64,000 bases of DNA from Pseudomonas trivialis (GCF_001439805.1 NZ_JYLK01000005.1:248001-312000), one strand, 5' to 3'. Shown: positions 45,382 to 55,160, numbered from the stretch's first letter. Notes: a model not told the origin generated them from the sequence alone. A program made the numbers and translations.

Positions 45382-45993
45382 ATGCAAGCAGCACACTCTT
45401 ACCGCTGGGGCGTCAAGGCCGCGGCATTGCTATTGATCAGCACGCTGCTGAGCGGTTGCGGCATCAACACCATTCCCACGCTGGACGAGCAGGCCAAGGC
45501 CGCCTGGGGCCAGGTGCAGAATCAGTACCAGCGCCGCGCCGACCTGATCCCCAACCTGGTGGAAGTGGTCAAGGGCTATGCCGCCCATGAGCAGGACACC
45601 CTCACTGCGGTAATCGAAGCGCGGGCCAAGGCCACCTCGATCCAGGTGGATGCCAGCACCCTCGACAATCCGGAAAAACTCAAGCAGTTCCAGCAGGCTC
45701 AGGATGGCCTCAGCGGTGCACTCAGCCGTTTGATGGTGGTGTCCGAGCGCTATCCGGACCTCAAGGCCAACCAGAACTTCCTGGCCTTGCAATCGCAACT
45801 GGAAGGCACCGAAAACCGTATCGCCGTGGCGCGTCGCGATTTCATCCAGGCCGTGCAGGCCTACAACACCGAGATCCGCACCTTCCCCGGCCGCCTGTGG
45901 CACAGCGTGATGTACAGCGACCTGCCGGTGCGCGCCTCGTTTGAAGCCACCAGTGCCGATGCCGATAAAGCGCCGCAAGTGAAGTTCAAATAA
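45382..45993 (+). CDS. LemA-family lipoprotein
   Basis: A 203-residue envelope protein. The start at 45382 is fixed by AGGAG and the signal with lipobox LLSGC. The LemA helix motif QVQNQYQRRADLIPNLVEVV and the C-terminal YNTEIRTFPGRLW are clear. LemA proteins occur next to TPM-domain genes, as here. The function is unsettled, possibly envelope assembly or secretion of peptides. Confidence 0.92.
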   Translation: MQAAHSYRWGVKAAALLLISTLLSGCGINTIPTLDEQAKAAWGQVQNQYQRRADLIPNLVEVVKGYAAHEQDTLTAVIEARAKATSIQVDASTLDNPEKLKQFQQAQDGLSGALSRLMVVSERYPDLKANQNFLALQSQLEGTENRIAVARRDFIQAVQAYNTEIRTFPGRLWHSVMYSDLPVRASFEATSADADKAPQVKFK

Positions 45994-46011
45994 GACTTTC
46001 CTGAGGTGGCG

Positions 46012-46743
46012 ATGCGTTTATTACGGATAGGTTTGGCGCTGTGGCTGTTGGTCTGCGTGGGCGCGGCCCAGGCGGCGCTGAACTTCCCGGCGCTGACCGG
46101 GCGGGTGGTGGATAACGCCCAGATGATCGACCCGGCGGTGCGCGAACAGTTGACCCGGCAGTTGCAGGCGCTGGAGCAAACCTCGGGCGAGCAGATTGTG
46201 GTGGTCACCGTGCCGGACCTGCAGGGCGTGCCTATTGAAGACTTCGGTTATCAATTGGGCCGCGCCTGGGGCATCGGGCAGAAGGGCAAGGACAACGGCG
46301 CGCTGTTGATCGTCGCCCGCGATGAGCGCAAATTGCGCATCGAAGTCGGCTATGGCCTGGAAGGTGTGCTGACCGATGCGCAGTCCTGGGTGATCATCAA
46401 CCAGGTGATCGCGCCCAAGTTCAAGGCCGGCAATTTCAGCCAGGGTATCAGCGACGGCGTGGCCGCGATGATCCAGGTGGTGGGCGGTGAGCCGCTGGCC
46501 GTGCCGGCCCATGTGGCGGATGGAAATTTCGCCGTGGACAATCCAGGGTTGTCCATCGGTCTGTTTGTGCTGCTGATCGGCGTGTTATGGCTGTGCAACC
46601 GCATGGGCCTGCCGGTGGGCGCTATCCTGCTGGCGATCCTCAGCAGCAGCGGTCGCGGCGGCGGTGGGGGAGGCGGTGGCGGTGGTGGTTTTCGGGGCGG
46701 CGGCGGCGGGTTTGGCGGCGGCGGTGCTTCAGGTGGCTGGTGA
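46012..46743 (+). CDS. TPM-domain protein with Gly-rich tail (YgcG family)
   Basis: A 243-residue envelope protein. It has a signal peptide (cleavage near AQAALNF), a TPM_phosphatase domain at ~25-150 (TGRVVDNAQMIDP, IVVVTVPDLQGVPIEDFGY), a TM helix at ~185-205 and a very Gly-rich tail ending GGGGASGGW. The ATG at 46012 after CTGAGG is preferred over the GTG at 46006. It is the second gene of the lemA-TPM-TPM operon. Confidence 0.9.
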   Translation: MRLLRIGLALWLLVCVGAAQAALNFPALTGRVVDNAQMIDPAVREQLTRQLQALEQTSGEQIVVVTVPDLQGVPIEDFGYQLGRAWGIGQKGKDNGALLIVARDERKLRIEVGYGLEGVLTDAQSWVIINQVIAPKFKAGNFSQGISDGVAAMIQVVGGEPLAVPAHVADGNFAVDNPGLSIGLFVLLIGVLWLCNRMGLPVGAILLAILSSSGRGGGGGGGGGGGFRGGGGGFGGGGASGGW

Positions 46744-46774
46744 TGACAACAACTAAAAATGGGCATGTACAACC

Positions 46775-47392
46775 ATGACATTACTGACTGAACACGAACA
46801 ACGCCAGGTCGCCGAAGCGATTGCGCGAGTCGAACAACAGACCGACGCGGAGCTGGTGACCGTGCTGGCGGCGCGTGCCGACGACTACGCCTACATCCCG
46901 CTGTTGTGGGCCAGCCTGATCGCGTTGGTGGTGCCGGGCATCGTGCATTACCTGTCGGGCTACATGACCATGTACACCTTGCTGCTGGCGCAATGGGCGA
47001 CGTTCATCGTGCTGTGCCTGCTGTTTCGTTTGCCCAGTGTCACCACCCGCCTGATCCCGCGTTCGGTGCGTCATTGGCGCGCGTCCAACCTGGCGCGGCG
47101 CCAGTTTCTGGAGCAGAACCTGCACCACACGCTGGGCAGCACCGGGGTGCTGATTTTTGTCAGCGAGGCGGAGCGCTATGTGGAAATCCTGGTGGATGAC
47201 GGCATCTCCAAACGCCTGGATGACAGCAGTTGGGATGTGATCGTCAAAACGTTTACCCGGCAGGTGAAACAGGGGCAGACCCTGGCCGGGTTTATTGCCT
47301 GTATCGAGGCGTGTGGTGAGTTGCTCAAGGTGCATGTGCCGGTGACGCAGACGCGTAATGAGTTGCCCAATCGGCTGGTTGTGCTCGAATAA
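46775..47392 (+). CDS. TPM-domain membrane protein
   Basis: A 205-residue protein: an N-terminal TPM start (LTEHEQRQVAEAIARVEQQTDAEL), two adjacent TM helices (~45-85) splitting the domain, then the rest of the fold (GVLIFVSEAERYVEILVDDGI). Third gene of the operon, 31 bases after the previous stop. It probably works with the LemA and YgcG-like proteins in the envelope. Confidence 0.86.
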   Translation: MTLLTEHEQRQVAEAIARVEQQTDAELVTVLAARADDYAYIPLLWASLIALVVPGIVHYLSGYMTMYTLLLAQWATFIVLCLLFRLPSVTTRLIPRSVRHWRASNLARRQFLEQNLHHTLGSTGVLIFVSEAERYVEILVDDGISKRLDDSSWDVIVKTFTRQVKQGQTLAGFIACIEACGELLKVHVPVTQTRNELPNRLVVLE

Positions 47393-47524
47393 TCCAGGCA
47401 CGCCCTGAGCCCTGTGGGAGCTGGCTTTGTGTTGACTGACTAACCGTTGATCAAATAACTCCGTGCCCTCAACGGTCATCCCCCCTAAAATGCCCGGCAT
47501 TCCCTGCCCGAGGCGTTTTTGTTC

Positions 47525-48742
47525 ATGTCCGTCACCGCTAAACCCGCCAGCCTCGCGCCGGATCATCATGCCCAGTTCATTGAGCTGCTGAACGCGAGCC
47601 TTGCGCAGAACGCCTTTATCAAGCTGGTGCTGGCCAAATACGTGGGAGAGGAAGCCGAGCTGCAACGGCTGATCATCAAGCCGGTGACGGTCAAGGAGCA
47701 GGCGTGCCTGTCTTTCGTGTATCGCTACAAGACCCGCGATATCACCCGCAACCTGCCGCTGGCAGACGGTGTGGCGGCGATTGCCGCGTTGCTGCCGGCC
47801 TCGTTCAAGAACGCGCACCTGTTGTCGCTGACCGATGAAGCCCAGCTGGAATACAGCAAGAAAAACAAAAGCTCGCTGTTTAAAAGCAAACCGCAACAAT
47901 TGCGCGAGGCGCCGTCTGCCGAGCATAACCGCGAGAAGCATCGCTTTCTTGACCTGAGTCGGCCATTCCTCGCCGATCTGGGGGTGACCGACGCCAGGCA
48001 GGCGCTGATCCCGTCGATGTCACGCAAGTGGAAGCAGATCAACAAGTTCATCGAAGTGTTCAGCCATGCGCTGACCTCGTCGCCCCTCAAACTCGACCAA
48101 CCGGTGCGTGTTGCCGATTTCGGCTCGGGCAAGGGTTACCTGACGTTCGCGATCCACGATTACCTGCGCAACACCCTCAAGGCCGAAGGCGAAGTCACCG
48201 GCGTGGAGTTGCGCGAAGACATGGTGACTCTGTGCAACGCCGCCGCCGCTCGCCTGGAACACCCTGGGCTGGTGTTCAAATGCGGGGACGTGCGCAGCGT
48301 GGCGCCGAGTGCGCTGGACGTGATGATCGCTCTGCATGCCTGCGATATCGCCACCGACTATGCGATCCACACCGGCATCCGCTCAGGCGCGTCGATCATC
48401 ATGTGCTCGCCGTGCTGCCACAAACAGATTCGCCTGCAGATCCAGAGCCCGGCGCTGCTCAAGCCGATGCTGCAATATGGTCTGCACCTGGGCCAGCAGG
48501 CGGAGATGGTCACGGACAGCCTGCGTGCGCTGTTCCTCGAGGCCTGTGGCTATGAGACCAAGGTGTTCGAGTTCATTTCGCTGGAACACACCAACAAGAA
48601 CAAGATGATCCTCGCGGTGAAGCGCGCGCAGCCGTTGGAAAATACGCAGTTGCTGGCGAAAATCCAGGAATTGAAGGCGTTCTATCACATCACTGAACAC
48701 TGCCTGGAAACCCTGCTGCGCGCGGAGGGTTTGTTGAGCTGA
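47525..48742 (+). CDS. SAM-dependent methyltransferase, class I
   Basis: A 405-residue cytoplasmic protein. The C-terminal half has the SAM motif VADFGSGKGYLTFAIHDYL near residue 197, followed by VTGVELREDMVTLC, LDVMIALHACDIATDYAIH and CSPCCHKQI. These are typical of a methyltransferase group (Methyltransf_32-like) whose substrate is unknown, possibly RNA. The ATG at 47525 is taken; a TTG two codons earlier has better ribosome-site spacing (GAGG). It is a single gene. Confidence 0.85.
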   Translation: MSVTAKPASLAPDHHAQFIELLNASLAQNAFIKLVLAKYVGEEAELQRLIIKPVTVKEQACLSFVYRYKTRDITRNLPLADGVAAIAALLPASFKNAHLLSLTDEAQLEYSKKNKSSLFKSKPQQLREAPSAEHNREKHRFLDLSRPFLADLGVTDARQALIPSMSRKWKQINKFIEVFSHALTSSPLKLDQPVRVADFGSGKGYLTFAIHDYLRNTLKAEGEVTGVELREDMVTLCNAAAARLEHPGLVFKCGDVRSVAPSALDVMIALHACDIATDYAIHTGIRSGASIIMCSPCCHKQIRLQIQSPALLKPMLQYGLHLGQQAEMVTDSLRALFLEACGYETKVFEFISLEHTNKNKMILAVKRAQPLENTQLLAKIQELKAFYHITEHCLETLLRAEGLLS

Positions 48743-48750
48743 GGCGGGGT

Positions 48751-49719
48751 TTATGGGCGCGGTTCGATCCGCAGGATGCCGTCCGCCGAGGCCACGGTTT
48801 TCACCGGCAGCAGCGCGGGCAGGGCATTGAGCAGGGCGTCGGGGTTATTCACATCCAGATTGCCCGACACCTTGAGCGCCGCAACTGCCTTGTTGACCTG
48901 CAGCGGCACCTGAGGGCGATACAGGCTCAACTCGTCGATCAGGCTGGCCAGTTCCAGGTTGCGAAACGACAAGTGGCCGCTGCGCCAGTCGGCCACTTCT
49001 TCGGCGATGATGGATTGCTGTTGCAGCGTGCCTTGGGTGTAGCGGTAAGTCGCGCGTTGCCGGGCGCCGAGCAGGGCGACGGGTTTGTTCGCATCCGGTT
49101 CGAACGCCACCTGGCCATGGGCGACGCTGACCACCAGTTGCTGCTGGCTGCGGCGCACATCGAAACCGGTGCCTACCGCCCGCACAGTCGCGGTGCCGGC
49201 CTGCACGTACAGGGGGCGTTCCTTGTCGGCGGCGACGTCGATGTACAGTTGGCCCTGGTCCAGGTGAAGAATGCGTTGATGCGCGGTGAAGTCAACGCGG
49301 ATGTGGGTGTTGGCGTTCACGTACAGCGTGCTGCCATCGGGCAGGGTGAGGGTGCGCATACCCTTGGCGTGAACCGCCACTTGGCTGTGATACGGATGGC
49401 GGGGCGCGCCCAGGTGCGTGGCCAGCACGGCGCAAAGCACGCCGGCTGCCACGGCCAGGGCCGAGCGCCAGAGGGACGGTTTGCGTGCAGGCAGCGCCAC
49501 GGGCTTGTTCAGTTGTTGAAGTTGGGCGAGGTCGGCCCACAGCTGTTCGAATTCGGCATAGGCATGCGCATGCGCAGGCACCGACTGCCAGGCCGCAAAG
49601 GCTTTGCGCTCGGTGCGGCTCAGGTGGTTGCGGCTGCGTGCAAACCAGCTGGCGGCCTGCGCATCGATGGCGTCGCGTGCTTCGATGTCCAGGGCGTCGG
49701 TGTCGCTCAGGCGGTTCAT
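48751..49719 (-). CDS. FecR-family anti-sigma regulator, orphan
   Basis: A 322-residue inner-membrane regulator. It has an N-terminal anti-sigma DUF4880 part (ASWFARSRNHLSRTERKAFAAW), one TM helix at ~85-103, the FecR beta domain (LTLPDGSTLYVNANTHIRVDF) and a C-terminal STN-contact region. FecR proteins pass a signal from a TonB receptor to an ECF sigma factor. Here the sigma gene upstream is only a remnant and no receptor gene follows, so the system is broken locally. It is read in coupling (ATGA) with the remnant. Confidence 0.9.
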   Translation of the reverse strand: MNRLSDTDALDIEARDAIDAQAASWFARSRNHLSRTERKAFAAWQSVPAHAHAYAEFEQLWADLAQLQQLNKPVALPARKPSLWRSALAVAAGVLCAVLATHLGAPRHPYHSQVAVHAKGMRTLTLPDGSTLYVNANTHIRVDFTAHQRILHLDQGQLYIDVAADKERPLYVQAGTATVRAVGTGFDVRRSQQQLVVSVAHGQVAFEPDANKPVALLGARQRATYRYTQGTLQQQSIIAEEVADWRSGHLSFRNLELASLIDELSLYRPQVPLQVNKAVAALKVSGNLDVNNPDALLNALPALLPVKTVASADGILRIEPRP

Positions 49720-49898
49720 TCTGGCTGCTCCGTGCCGGGGTTGGATTGAAGGTGCCTTTTGCAATGCAGCAGGGCGATCTGCGCTTGGCTCATGCCTTCG
49801 AAGCGGTGCAGCATAAGGGCTTCTCGCCTGCGGGGCGAGCGTTCGGCGAGGACTTCGTTCAATTGTTCCAGGCGCTGCGCGACTGCGCATGAGCTATT
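49716..49898 (-). pseudogene. Remnant of a FecI-type ECF sigma factor
   Basis: A 60-codon frame preceded by an in-frame stop and without a start. It encodes sigma region 4: LEQLNEVLAERSPRRREAL, then HRFEGMSQAQIA. After that the helix-turn-helix is missing: AQIA runs directly into LLHCKRHLQ, which normally closes the protein. Region 2 and the 5' half are gone; a dispersed repeat begins just beyond the break. It ends in ATGA overlap with fecR, the usual fecI-fecR junction. Confidence 0.78.
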
Positions 49899-49915
49899 TC
49901 AGGCAACCACACCCC

Positions 49916-50068
49916 TATGGCGAGCGGGCCCGCTGTGGCGAGCGGGCTTGCCCCGCGTTGGGGGGCGAAGCGCTCCCAATTAAGGAAGACGCGGTGTACC
50001 TGACGCTGCTCAGCGCCTGGTTTTGGGGCTGCTGCGCAGCCCAACGCAGGACAAGCCTGCTCGCCACA
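49916..50068. repeat. Long dispersed repeat at the break of the sigma gene
   Basis: A full copy of the TGTGGCGAGCGGGCTTGCC family (49934-50068) with the GCGGTGTACCTGA centre and inverted right end GCTCGCCACA, plus an extra partial end (TATGGCGAGCGGGC) at the left. It lies where the 5' part of the sigma gene should be. Confidence 0.85.
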
Positions 50069-50108
50069 TGGCTAAGTGGAAGACCTGGCGCAGCCTCCCA
50101 CCTTTTGA

Positions 50109-51125
50109 TCAGCGCTCGACCGGGACGGACAGTGCCGGGTTACCCAGTGGATGAGTACGTGCGGCAAAGAACTTCACGTCCACGCCCGTGCCGTCAAACA
50201 ACTGCGAATAGCGCCTTTTCTGCTGACGGATAAACCCATCACTGCGCCCCGACACCGCGATCGCCAGGGTGCTCACATCCGCTTGGCGAATCGCATCCAC
50301 CAGGTGTTGATCCTGCGGCCCCAAGTCATGGCCGAAGATGCACAACGCGCCTTTGTGGCTGAGCAATTGTTCATAGCAGAACGACAGGTAATCCGAGCTG
50401 CGGATGGTCTTGAGCTTCTCTTGCACCGTGCCTTCGCTGACAAACAGCGGCACGTCGTCAAGGGTCTTGATCGTGTTGTTGATGGCAAAGCTGCTGAGCA
50501 GGGTGCTGTCGGTGGACGCCAGTTTGCGCGCGGTGCCGTCCAGGTTGCGCACCAGGTGCAGGCCGCCGTGCAGGTACAGAATGCGCGTGGCGTTGGTGCG
50601 GGTGTCGCGCAGGTCGAAGTGGGCGTCGGCGCTGCGGAACAGGTCGTCGATGCCCGGCGTGTGCAGGATCGCCCAGTAATTGAGCAAGTCGTAGTTGCTG
50701 GTGAACACCGTCGCGTAGCGCTGCAATTCATGGTTGATCGTCGCCAGTGTCGATGGCTGCACCAGGCGCCACGGGATATGCACGGCGTGGATGGTATTGA
50801 TCAGCGCTTCCTTGATCGCGTAGTAGCGGTTGCGCGGCGCCGCCGAGCTGACGGCCAGTGCCTTGTTGACGCGGCTAGTGGTTTTCAGTGCGCCCAGGGC
50901 CTGCTCGAAACTGCGGGTTTGCAGGGCGTCGAACACGCTGAGCTCGGAGGGCCCCAGAGGTTTTTCTTCGACGGTGCGCGCGTTTTCAAACAGTGAGTCG
51001 TAGGCAAAGTCTTCCCAAATCGTGCGGCTGGCGCCGTTGCCGATCAGAATCCCACTGAAGTCGAGGGCAGCACTCAGCGTGCTCCAGTCTTCAAGGTGGG
51101 CGTCGATATCCTGGAAATCCTTCAT
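50109..51125 (-). CDS. DUF4917 family protein, SIR2-like
   Basis: A 338-residue cytoplasmic protein from the ATG at 51125. Spaced motifs recall SIR2-type NAD folds: ILIGNGASRTIW near residue 25, VFTSNYDLLNYWAI near 143, LYLHGGLHLV and LCIFGHDLGPQDQHLVDAI. The catalytic His in the LHGG motif is plausible. SIR2-like proteins can act in phage defence by depleting NAD, but nothing next to it points there. It shares its upstream region, with an ANR box, with the divergent alcohol dehydrogenase. Confidence 0.72.
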   Translation of the reverse strand: MKDFQDIDAHLEDWSTLSAALDFSGILIGNGASRTIWEDFAYDSLFENARTVEEKPLGPSELSVFDALQTRSFEQALGALKTTSRVNKALAVSSAAPRNRYYAIKEALINTIHAVHIPWRLVQPSTLATINHELQRYATVFTSNYDLLNYWAILHTPGIDDLFRSADAHFDLRDTRTNATRILYLHGGLHLVRNLDGTARKLASTDSTLLSSFAINNTIKTLDDVPLFVSEGTVQEKLKTIRSSDYLSFCYEQLLSHKGALCIFGHDLGPQDQHLVDAIRQADVSTLAIAVSGRSDGFIRQQKRRYSQLFDGTGVDVKFFAARTHPLGNPALSVPVER

Positions 51126-51178
51126 TGCGGCGGGTCTACTCAAAATCGGCTGGACGGTGACTTTATCACGAGCGGGCA

Positions 51179-51192
51179 TTGATCCTGGTCAA
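51179..51192. promoter_or_regulatory. ANR (FNR-type) box before the iron alcohol dehydrogenase
   Basis: TTGATCCTGGTCAA, identical to the site at 7869. Its centre lies 63 bases before the dehydrogenase ATG, so a class II start near 51227 would leave a 22-base leader. It is also 60 bases from the divergent DUF4917 start. Confidence 0.72.
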
Positions 51193-51248
51193 CATGCGCC
51201 GTGCGGCAAGGGTTGATGCTGTCGGCCTAACGCCTCCGAGGATTGACC

Positions 51249-52397
51249 ATGAGCAGCACCTTCTTCATTCCCGCCGTCAACATCATGGGCACCGATTGCC
51301 TGGACGACGCCATGCTCGCCATCCGCAACTACGGTTTTCGCAAGGCGCTGATCGTGACCGACGCGGGCCTGGCCAAGGCGGGCGTGGCCGGCATGATTGC
51401 CGAGAAGCTGGCGCTGCAGGACATTGAGTCGGTGATCTATGACGGTGCCAGGCCCAACCCCAACGTGGACAATGTCGAGAAAGGCCTGGTGCTGCTGCAA
51501 CAGAGCGCCTGTGATTTCGTGGTGTCCCTGGGCGGCGGCTCGCCCCATGACTGCGCCAAGGGCATCGCGTTGTGCGCCACCAATGGCGGGCGTATCGGCG
51601 ATTACGAAGGCGTCGACCGGTCGAGCAAGCCGCAACTGCCGCTGGTGGCCATCAATACCACCGCCGGCACCGCCAGCGAGATGACCCGCTTCTGCATCAT
51701 CACCGATGAAACCCGCCACGTGAAAATGGCCATCGTGGACCGCAACGTCACGCCGTTGCTGTCGGTCAACGATCCCGCGCTGATGGTCGGCATGCCCAAG
51801 GGCCTCACCGCCGCTACCGGCATGGACGCGCTGACTCATGCCATCGAAGCCTACGTGTCCACCGCCGCCACGCCGATTACCGATGCCTGCGCGATCAAGG
51901 CCATCGAACTGATCAGCGCCAACCTGCGCCTGGCGGTGCGCGACGGCAGCGACAAAACCGCACGGGAGAATATGGCCTATGCGCAGTTCCTCGCCGGCAT
52001 GGCCTTCAACAATGCGTCACTGGGTTTCGTGCATGCCATGGCGCACCAATTGGGCGGCTTTTATGACTTGCCCCACGGTGTATGCAACGCGGTATTGCTG
52101 CCCCACGTGCAAAGCTTCAACGCCAGTGTTTGCGCCAGACGCCTGAGTGATGTGGCGCGCGCGTTGGGTGCCGATGTCTCCGGCATTACCGCCGAAGAGG
52201 GCGCCCAGACCGCCATTGCCGCGATCCGCAGACTGTCCCACGACGTAGAGATCCCCGCCGGCCTGCGCGAACTCGGCGCGAAGTTGCAGGACATTCCACT
52301 GCTGGCCAGCAATGCGCTGAAGGACGCATGCGGGCTGACCAACCCTCGTCGGGCGGATCAACGGCAGATTGAGGAGGTTTTTCGCAGTGCGTTTTAG
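51249..52397 (+). CDS. Iron-containing alcohol dehydrogenase (YiaY/AdhB type)
   Basis: An NAD-dependent group III alcohol dehydrogenase of 382 residues. The ATG at 51249 follows GAGGA by six bases; the TTG at 51243 is not needed. The nucleotide motif [14 protein letters not shown] is near residue 95. Metal ligands are expected in [13 protein letters not shown] and [18 protein letters not shown]. The ANR box suggests use under low oxygen for ethanol/acetaldehyde redox balance. It overlaps the convergent MFS gene by four bases. Confidence 0.94.
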   Translation: MSSTFFIPAVNIMGTDCLDDAMLAIRNYGFRKALIVTDAGLAKAGVAGMIAEKLALQDIESVIYDGARPNPNVDNVEKGLVLLQQSACDFVVSLGGGSPHDCAKGIALCATNGGRIGDYEGVDRSSKPQLPLVAINTTAGTASEMTRFCIITDETRHVKMAIVDRNVTPLLSVNDPALMVGMPKGLTAATGMDALTHAIEAYVSTAATPITDACAIKAIELISANLRLAVRDGSDKTARENMAYAQFLAGMAFNNASLGFVHAMAHQLGGFYDLPHGVCNAVLLPHVQSFNASVCARRLSDVARALGADVSGITAEEGAQTAIAAIRRLSHDVEIPAGLRELGAKLQDIPLLASNALKDACGLTNPRRADQRQIEEVFRSAF

Positions 52398-53551
52398 ATC
52401 GCCCGGCAGCGAGCCACACAGGCGCAGGCAGTACTCGCCAGCACTACGCACAGCAGCGTAAAGGGCCATGCCTGCTCGCTCACCAGCAGGCTCGCCACGC
52501 CGCCGATCAGCGCGGCGATCAATTGATGAATGAACCCGCTCAAGGCCATGGCGTAAGCGCCACTGACCGGAGACTGATCATTGGCCATGGATAAGCTGAT
52601 GGGATAGCTCATCGACTGCCCCACCAATGCCAGGCAATAGGGCATCCACAGCAGCACCGCCAGTGCGCCGGCAAATACACTGCCCAACAGCATGATCACC
52701 GTGCCCAGCAACACCAGCGCACTGCCGACGCTCATCATGGTCAACCGCCCCACGCGCGCGACAAGGCGATTGACCAGCAGCGCCCCTGCCAGATACGCGC
52801 CGCTGATCGGCCAGCCCAGCCAGCCATATTGCGCCGCGCTCCAGCCAAAGCGCCCTTGCAAGATCAACGGTGCACATGTGTTGAACGCGATGATCACCCC
52901 GTAGCCCAGCCCGCCAGCGAGTGCCGCGTACAGGAAGGGGGGATGTCGCACAATCTGTGTGTAAACACGCCATGTCGAGACCGAAGGGGCGGCTTTTATA
53001 CGCGTCGTAACTATCATGCGCTGCACCACCACCATCAGCACGCCGGCCCCTAGCGCCAAGGTATAAAAGATCGCCTCCCAACCGAATGCCACCTGCAACA
53101 GCGAACCTGCGAACTGGCCCAGGCCCAAGGCAATCACAAAAGTCATTCCCAACCATGACAACCCCTTGGCCAGCAGTGCGCCGCTGAAAGCATCGCGCAC
53201 CAGCACGCGCGCCATTACCGCAACGCCACCCGCGCCAAGGCCCTGAATCAGCCGCATTGCCAGGAAGAATTCGACATTGACCGCCAACGTAATTGCCGCA
53301 CTCGCCAGCGCGTACACCGCCAACGCTGCAAGCAATACCCGCTTTCTGCCAAATCGCTCGCCCAGGCTGCCCCATAGCAACATCGGCAGTGCCATGCCCA
53401 CCAGGTACACCGCAATTGCCATTGCCACCAGCTCTTCTGCGGCTGGCAGGAAGTGGGCGATGGCCGGGACTGCCGGCAAGTAGCTGCTGATGCCGGCTTG
53501 AGCAAGGAAGGCGGCGCTGCAGGCGAGGATGAGTGTGGTGGTGTTTTTCAA
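52394..53551 (-). CDS. MFS drug-efflux-like transporter (Bcr/CflA type)
   Basis: A 385-residue, 12-TM carrier. TM1-2 shows [16 protein letters not shown], loop 2-3 [15 protein letters not shown] and TM4 [20 protein letters not shown], the pattern of Bcr/CflA drug:H+ antiporters. The substrate is not predictable. The stop overlaps that of the alcohol dehydrogenase on the other strand, and upstream lies a 130-base gap without features. Confidence 0.82.
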   Translation of the reverse strand: MKNTTTLILACSAAFLAQAGISSYLPAVPAIAHFLPAAEELVAMAIAVYLVGMALPMLLWGSLGERFGRKRVLLAALAVYALASAAITLAVNVEFFLAMRLIQGLGAGGVAVMARVLVRDAFSGALLAKGLSWLGMTFVIALGLGQFAGSLLQVAFGWEAIFYTLALGAGVLMVVVQRMIVTTRIKAAPSVSTWRVYTQIVRHPPFLYAALAGGLGYGVIIAFNTCAPLILQGRFGWSAAQYGWLGWPISGAYLAGALLVNRLVARVGRLTMMSVGSALVLLGTVIMLLGSVFAGALAVLLWMPYCLALVGQSMSYPISLSMANDQSPVSGAYAMALSGFIHQLIAALIGGVASLLVSEQAWPFTLLCVVLASTACACVARCRAI

Positions 53552-53682
53552 GGGCCGGCTTATCCTTTTTTGGAGGGTAAGCTACAAGCTGATAGTGCGT
53601 TTGTCTGCACTGCGCAGTACTGGGTTTGTAACCACGCAGGAAAATTTTTGATCGTGCTGTTATTCGCTGCCACCGGCGCTGA

Positions 53683-54165
53683 TCAGCCAGCCAGCGCCCG
53701 TGCCGGTGTGCTGCTGAACTGGATCAGTACCACGCCGCCCATCAACAACAGCGCGCCCACTACCCTGGGCGCGGTCAGTTGGCGCTCGACCAGGCCGAAC
53801 AGGCCGAAGTGGTCAAGCAGCAGCGATGCGAGAATCTGTCCGGCCATGGCCAGGGCGATAAACCCCGAGGCGCCGAGTTTGGGCAGCAGCATCAACGCCA
53901 GCGAGATAAAGCACACGCCGAAAGCGCCACCGGCCCACATCCACAACGGTGCCTGGGTGATAAACGCCAGGCTTGGCAATGGCAGGCGCAGGGCAAGAAT
54001 CACCGGCAGCAGCACAATGATGCTTACCAGCAATGACGCCAGCGTGGCCCAGAGCGGATGGCCGAGGCCGCGCCCGAGGCTGGCGTTGATCGCATTTTGA
54101 AACGGCACCACCACCCCGGCGATTACGGCCAACAGCAATAACCCGGCCCACTGCAACGTCGTCAT
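53683..54165 (-). CDS. DMT-superfamily small transporter (YdcZ/DUF606)
   Basis: A 160-residue protein with five hydrophobic helices. The family start is seen as WAGLLLLAVIAGVVVPFQNAINASLG, followed by a repeat-like GHPLWATLASLLVSIIVL. YdcZ proteins are half-size drug/metabolite transporters that likely dimerise. It is divergent from the LysR gene next door, which is the probable regulator. Confidence 0.85.
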   Translation of the reverse strand: MTTLQWAGLLLLAVIAGVVVPFQNAINASLGRGLGHPLWATLASLLVSIIVLLPVILALRLPLPSLAFITQAPLWMWAGGAFGVCFISLALMLLPKLGASGFIALAMAGQILASLLLDHFGLFGLVERQLTAPRVVGALLLMGGVVLIQFSSTPARALAG

Positions 54166-54233
54166 GTCGAATCTCCCAGAGGTTTTGCTGGACTCTAGGG
54201 TATTCGTCGCGCAAATTTAAATTCCAATTACGT

Positions 54234-55160
54234 ATGGCTGGCATGCAGCTGATGAATGATCTGAGACGCATCGACCTCAACCTGTTGGTTATCCTCGACG
54301 CTTTGCTCAGTGAGCAACACGTCACCCGTGCCGCCGAGCGCCTGCACCTGAGCCAGCCGGCGGTGAGCCATGCACTGGCGCGCCTGCGTGACCTGCTCGG
54401 CGACCCGTTGCTGGTGCGGCAGGGCGGTGCATTGGTTGCGACTGCCCGCGCGCTGGAGCTGGCCGCCCCGTTGGCCGAAGCCCTGGCCCACGTGCAGGCA
54501 TTGCTGGCGCCGAACCGGTTTGATCCGGCGACCGCCAAGCGTCGGTTCCGTGTGGCAATGTCGGACTACGGCGCGGCAATTTTTTTGCCACAGCTGGTGC
54601 GCACGTTGCGTCGGGAGGCGCCGGGCATCGACTTGCAGGTCGTCCAGGCCAGCCGTGAAGGCATGGTCGACGGTGTGCTCAATGGCGATCTGGACCTGGC
54701 CGCCGGCGTCTTCCCGGACACGCCGGCCGAACTGCGGACTACACCGCTGTTCGAAGAGCACTACACCTGCCTGGTGGACCGCGACAGCCTGCCGGACAGC
54801 GGCGTGCTGGACTTGCCGACCTACCTGTCGCGGCCCCATGTACTGCTGGAGATGCGCGGCAGCGGCACCCCTGAAATCGAACGCGCCTTGAAAGCGATTC
54901 GGGAGCGGCGGCATGTGGCGATCAGCCTGCCCCACTGGGGCGTGGCGCCGCGGTTGATTCAGGGCACGGATCTGATCCTCACGGTGTCATCACGGGGAGT
55001 CCTGGCCATTGATCAGGAGCAATTGCTGGCCGTGCCGCCGCCGTTTCATATCCCCACGTTTGCTTTTGAGTTGGCTTGGCATGCGCGGCGGGGTGGGGAT
55101 GCGGGGTTGCAGTGGTTGAGTGGGCAGGTGCGAGGTGTATTGTGCGATGGCCGTTTATAA
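54234..55160 (+). CDS. LysR-type transcriptional regulator
   Basis: A 308-residue regulator. It has an N-terminal winged helix ([19 protein letters not shown] and the recognition helix [20 protein letters not shown]) and a C-terminal effector domain starting near [17 protein letters not shown], similar to the NodD/SyrM-like branch. Starts at 54234, 54243 or 54252 are all possible; the last begins the conserved [10 protein letters not shown] and may be the true one. It is divergent from ydcZ with 68 bases between, a usual LysR arrangement. Confidence 0.88.
   Translation: MAGMQLMNDLRRIDLNLLVILDALLSEQHVTRAAERLHLSQPAVSHALARLRDLLGDPLLVRQGGALVATARALELAAPLAEALAHVQALLAPNRFDPATAKRRFRVAMSDYGAAIFLPQLVRTLRREAPGIDLQVVQASREGMVDGVLNGDLDLAAGVFPDTPAELRTTPLFEEHYTCLVDRDSLPDSGVLDLPTYLSRPHVLLEMRGSGTPEIERALKAIRERRHVAISLPHWGVAPRLIQGTDLILTVSSRGVLAIDQEQLLAVPPPFHIPTFAFELAWHARRGGDAGLQWLSGQVRGVLCDGRL

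Noticed and set aside
47409..47430. REP-like start TGTGGGAGCTGGCTTT after the second TPM gene
   Set aside because: Only one short half without a pairing arm, so it is too little to call as an element.
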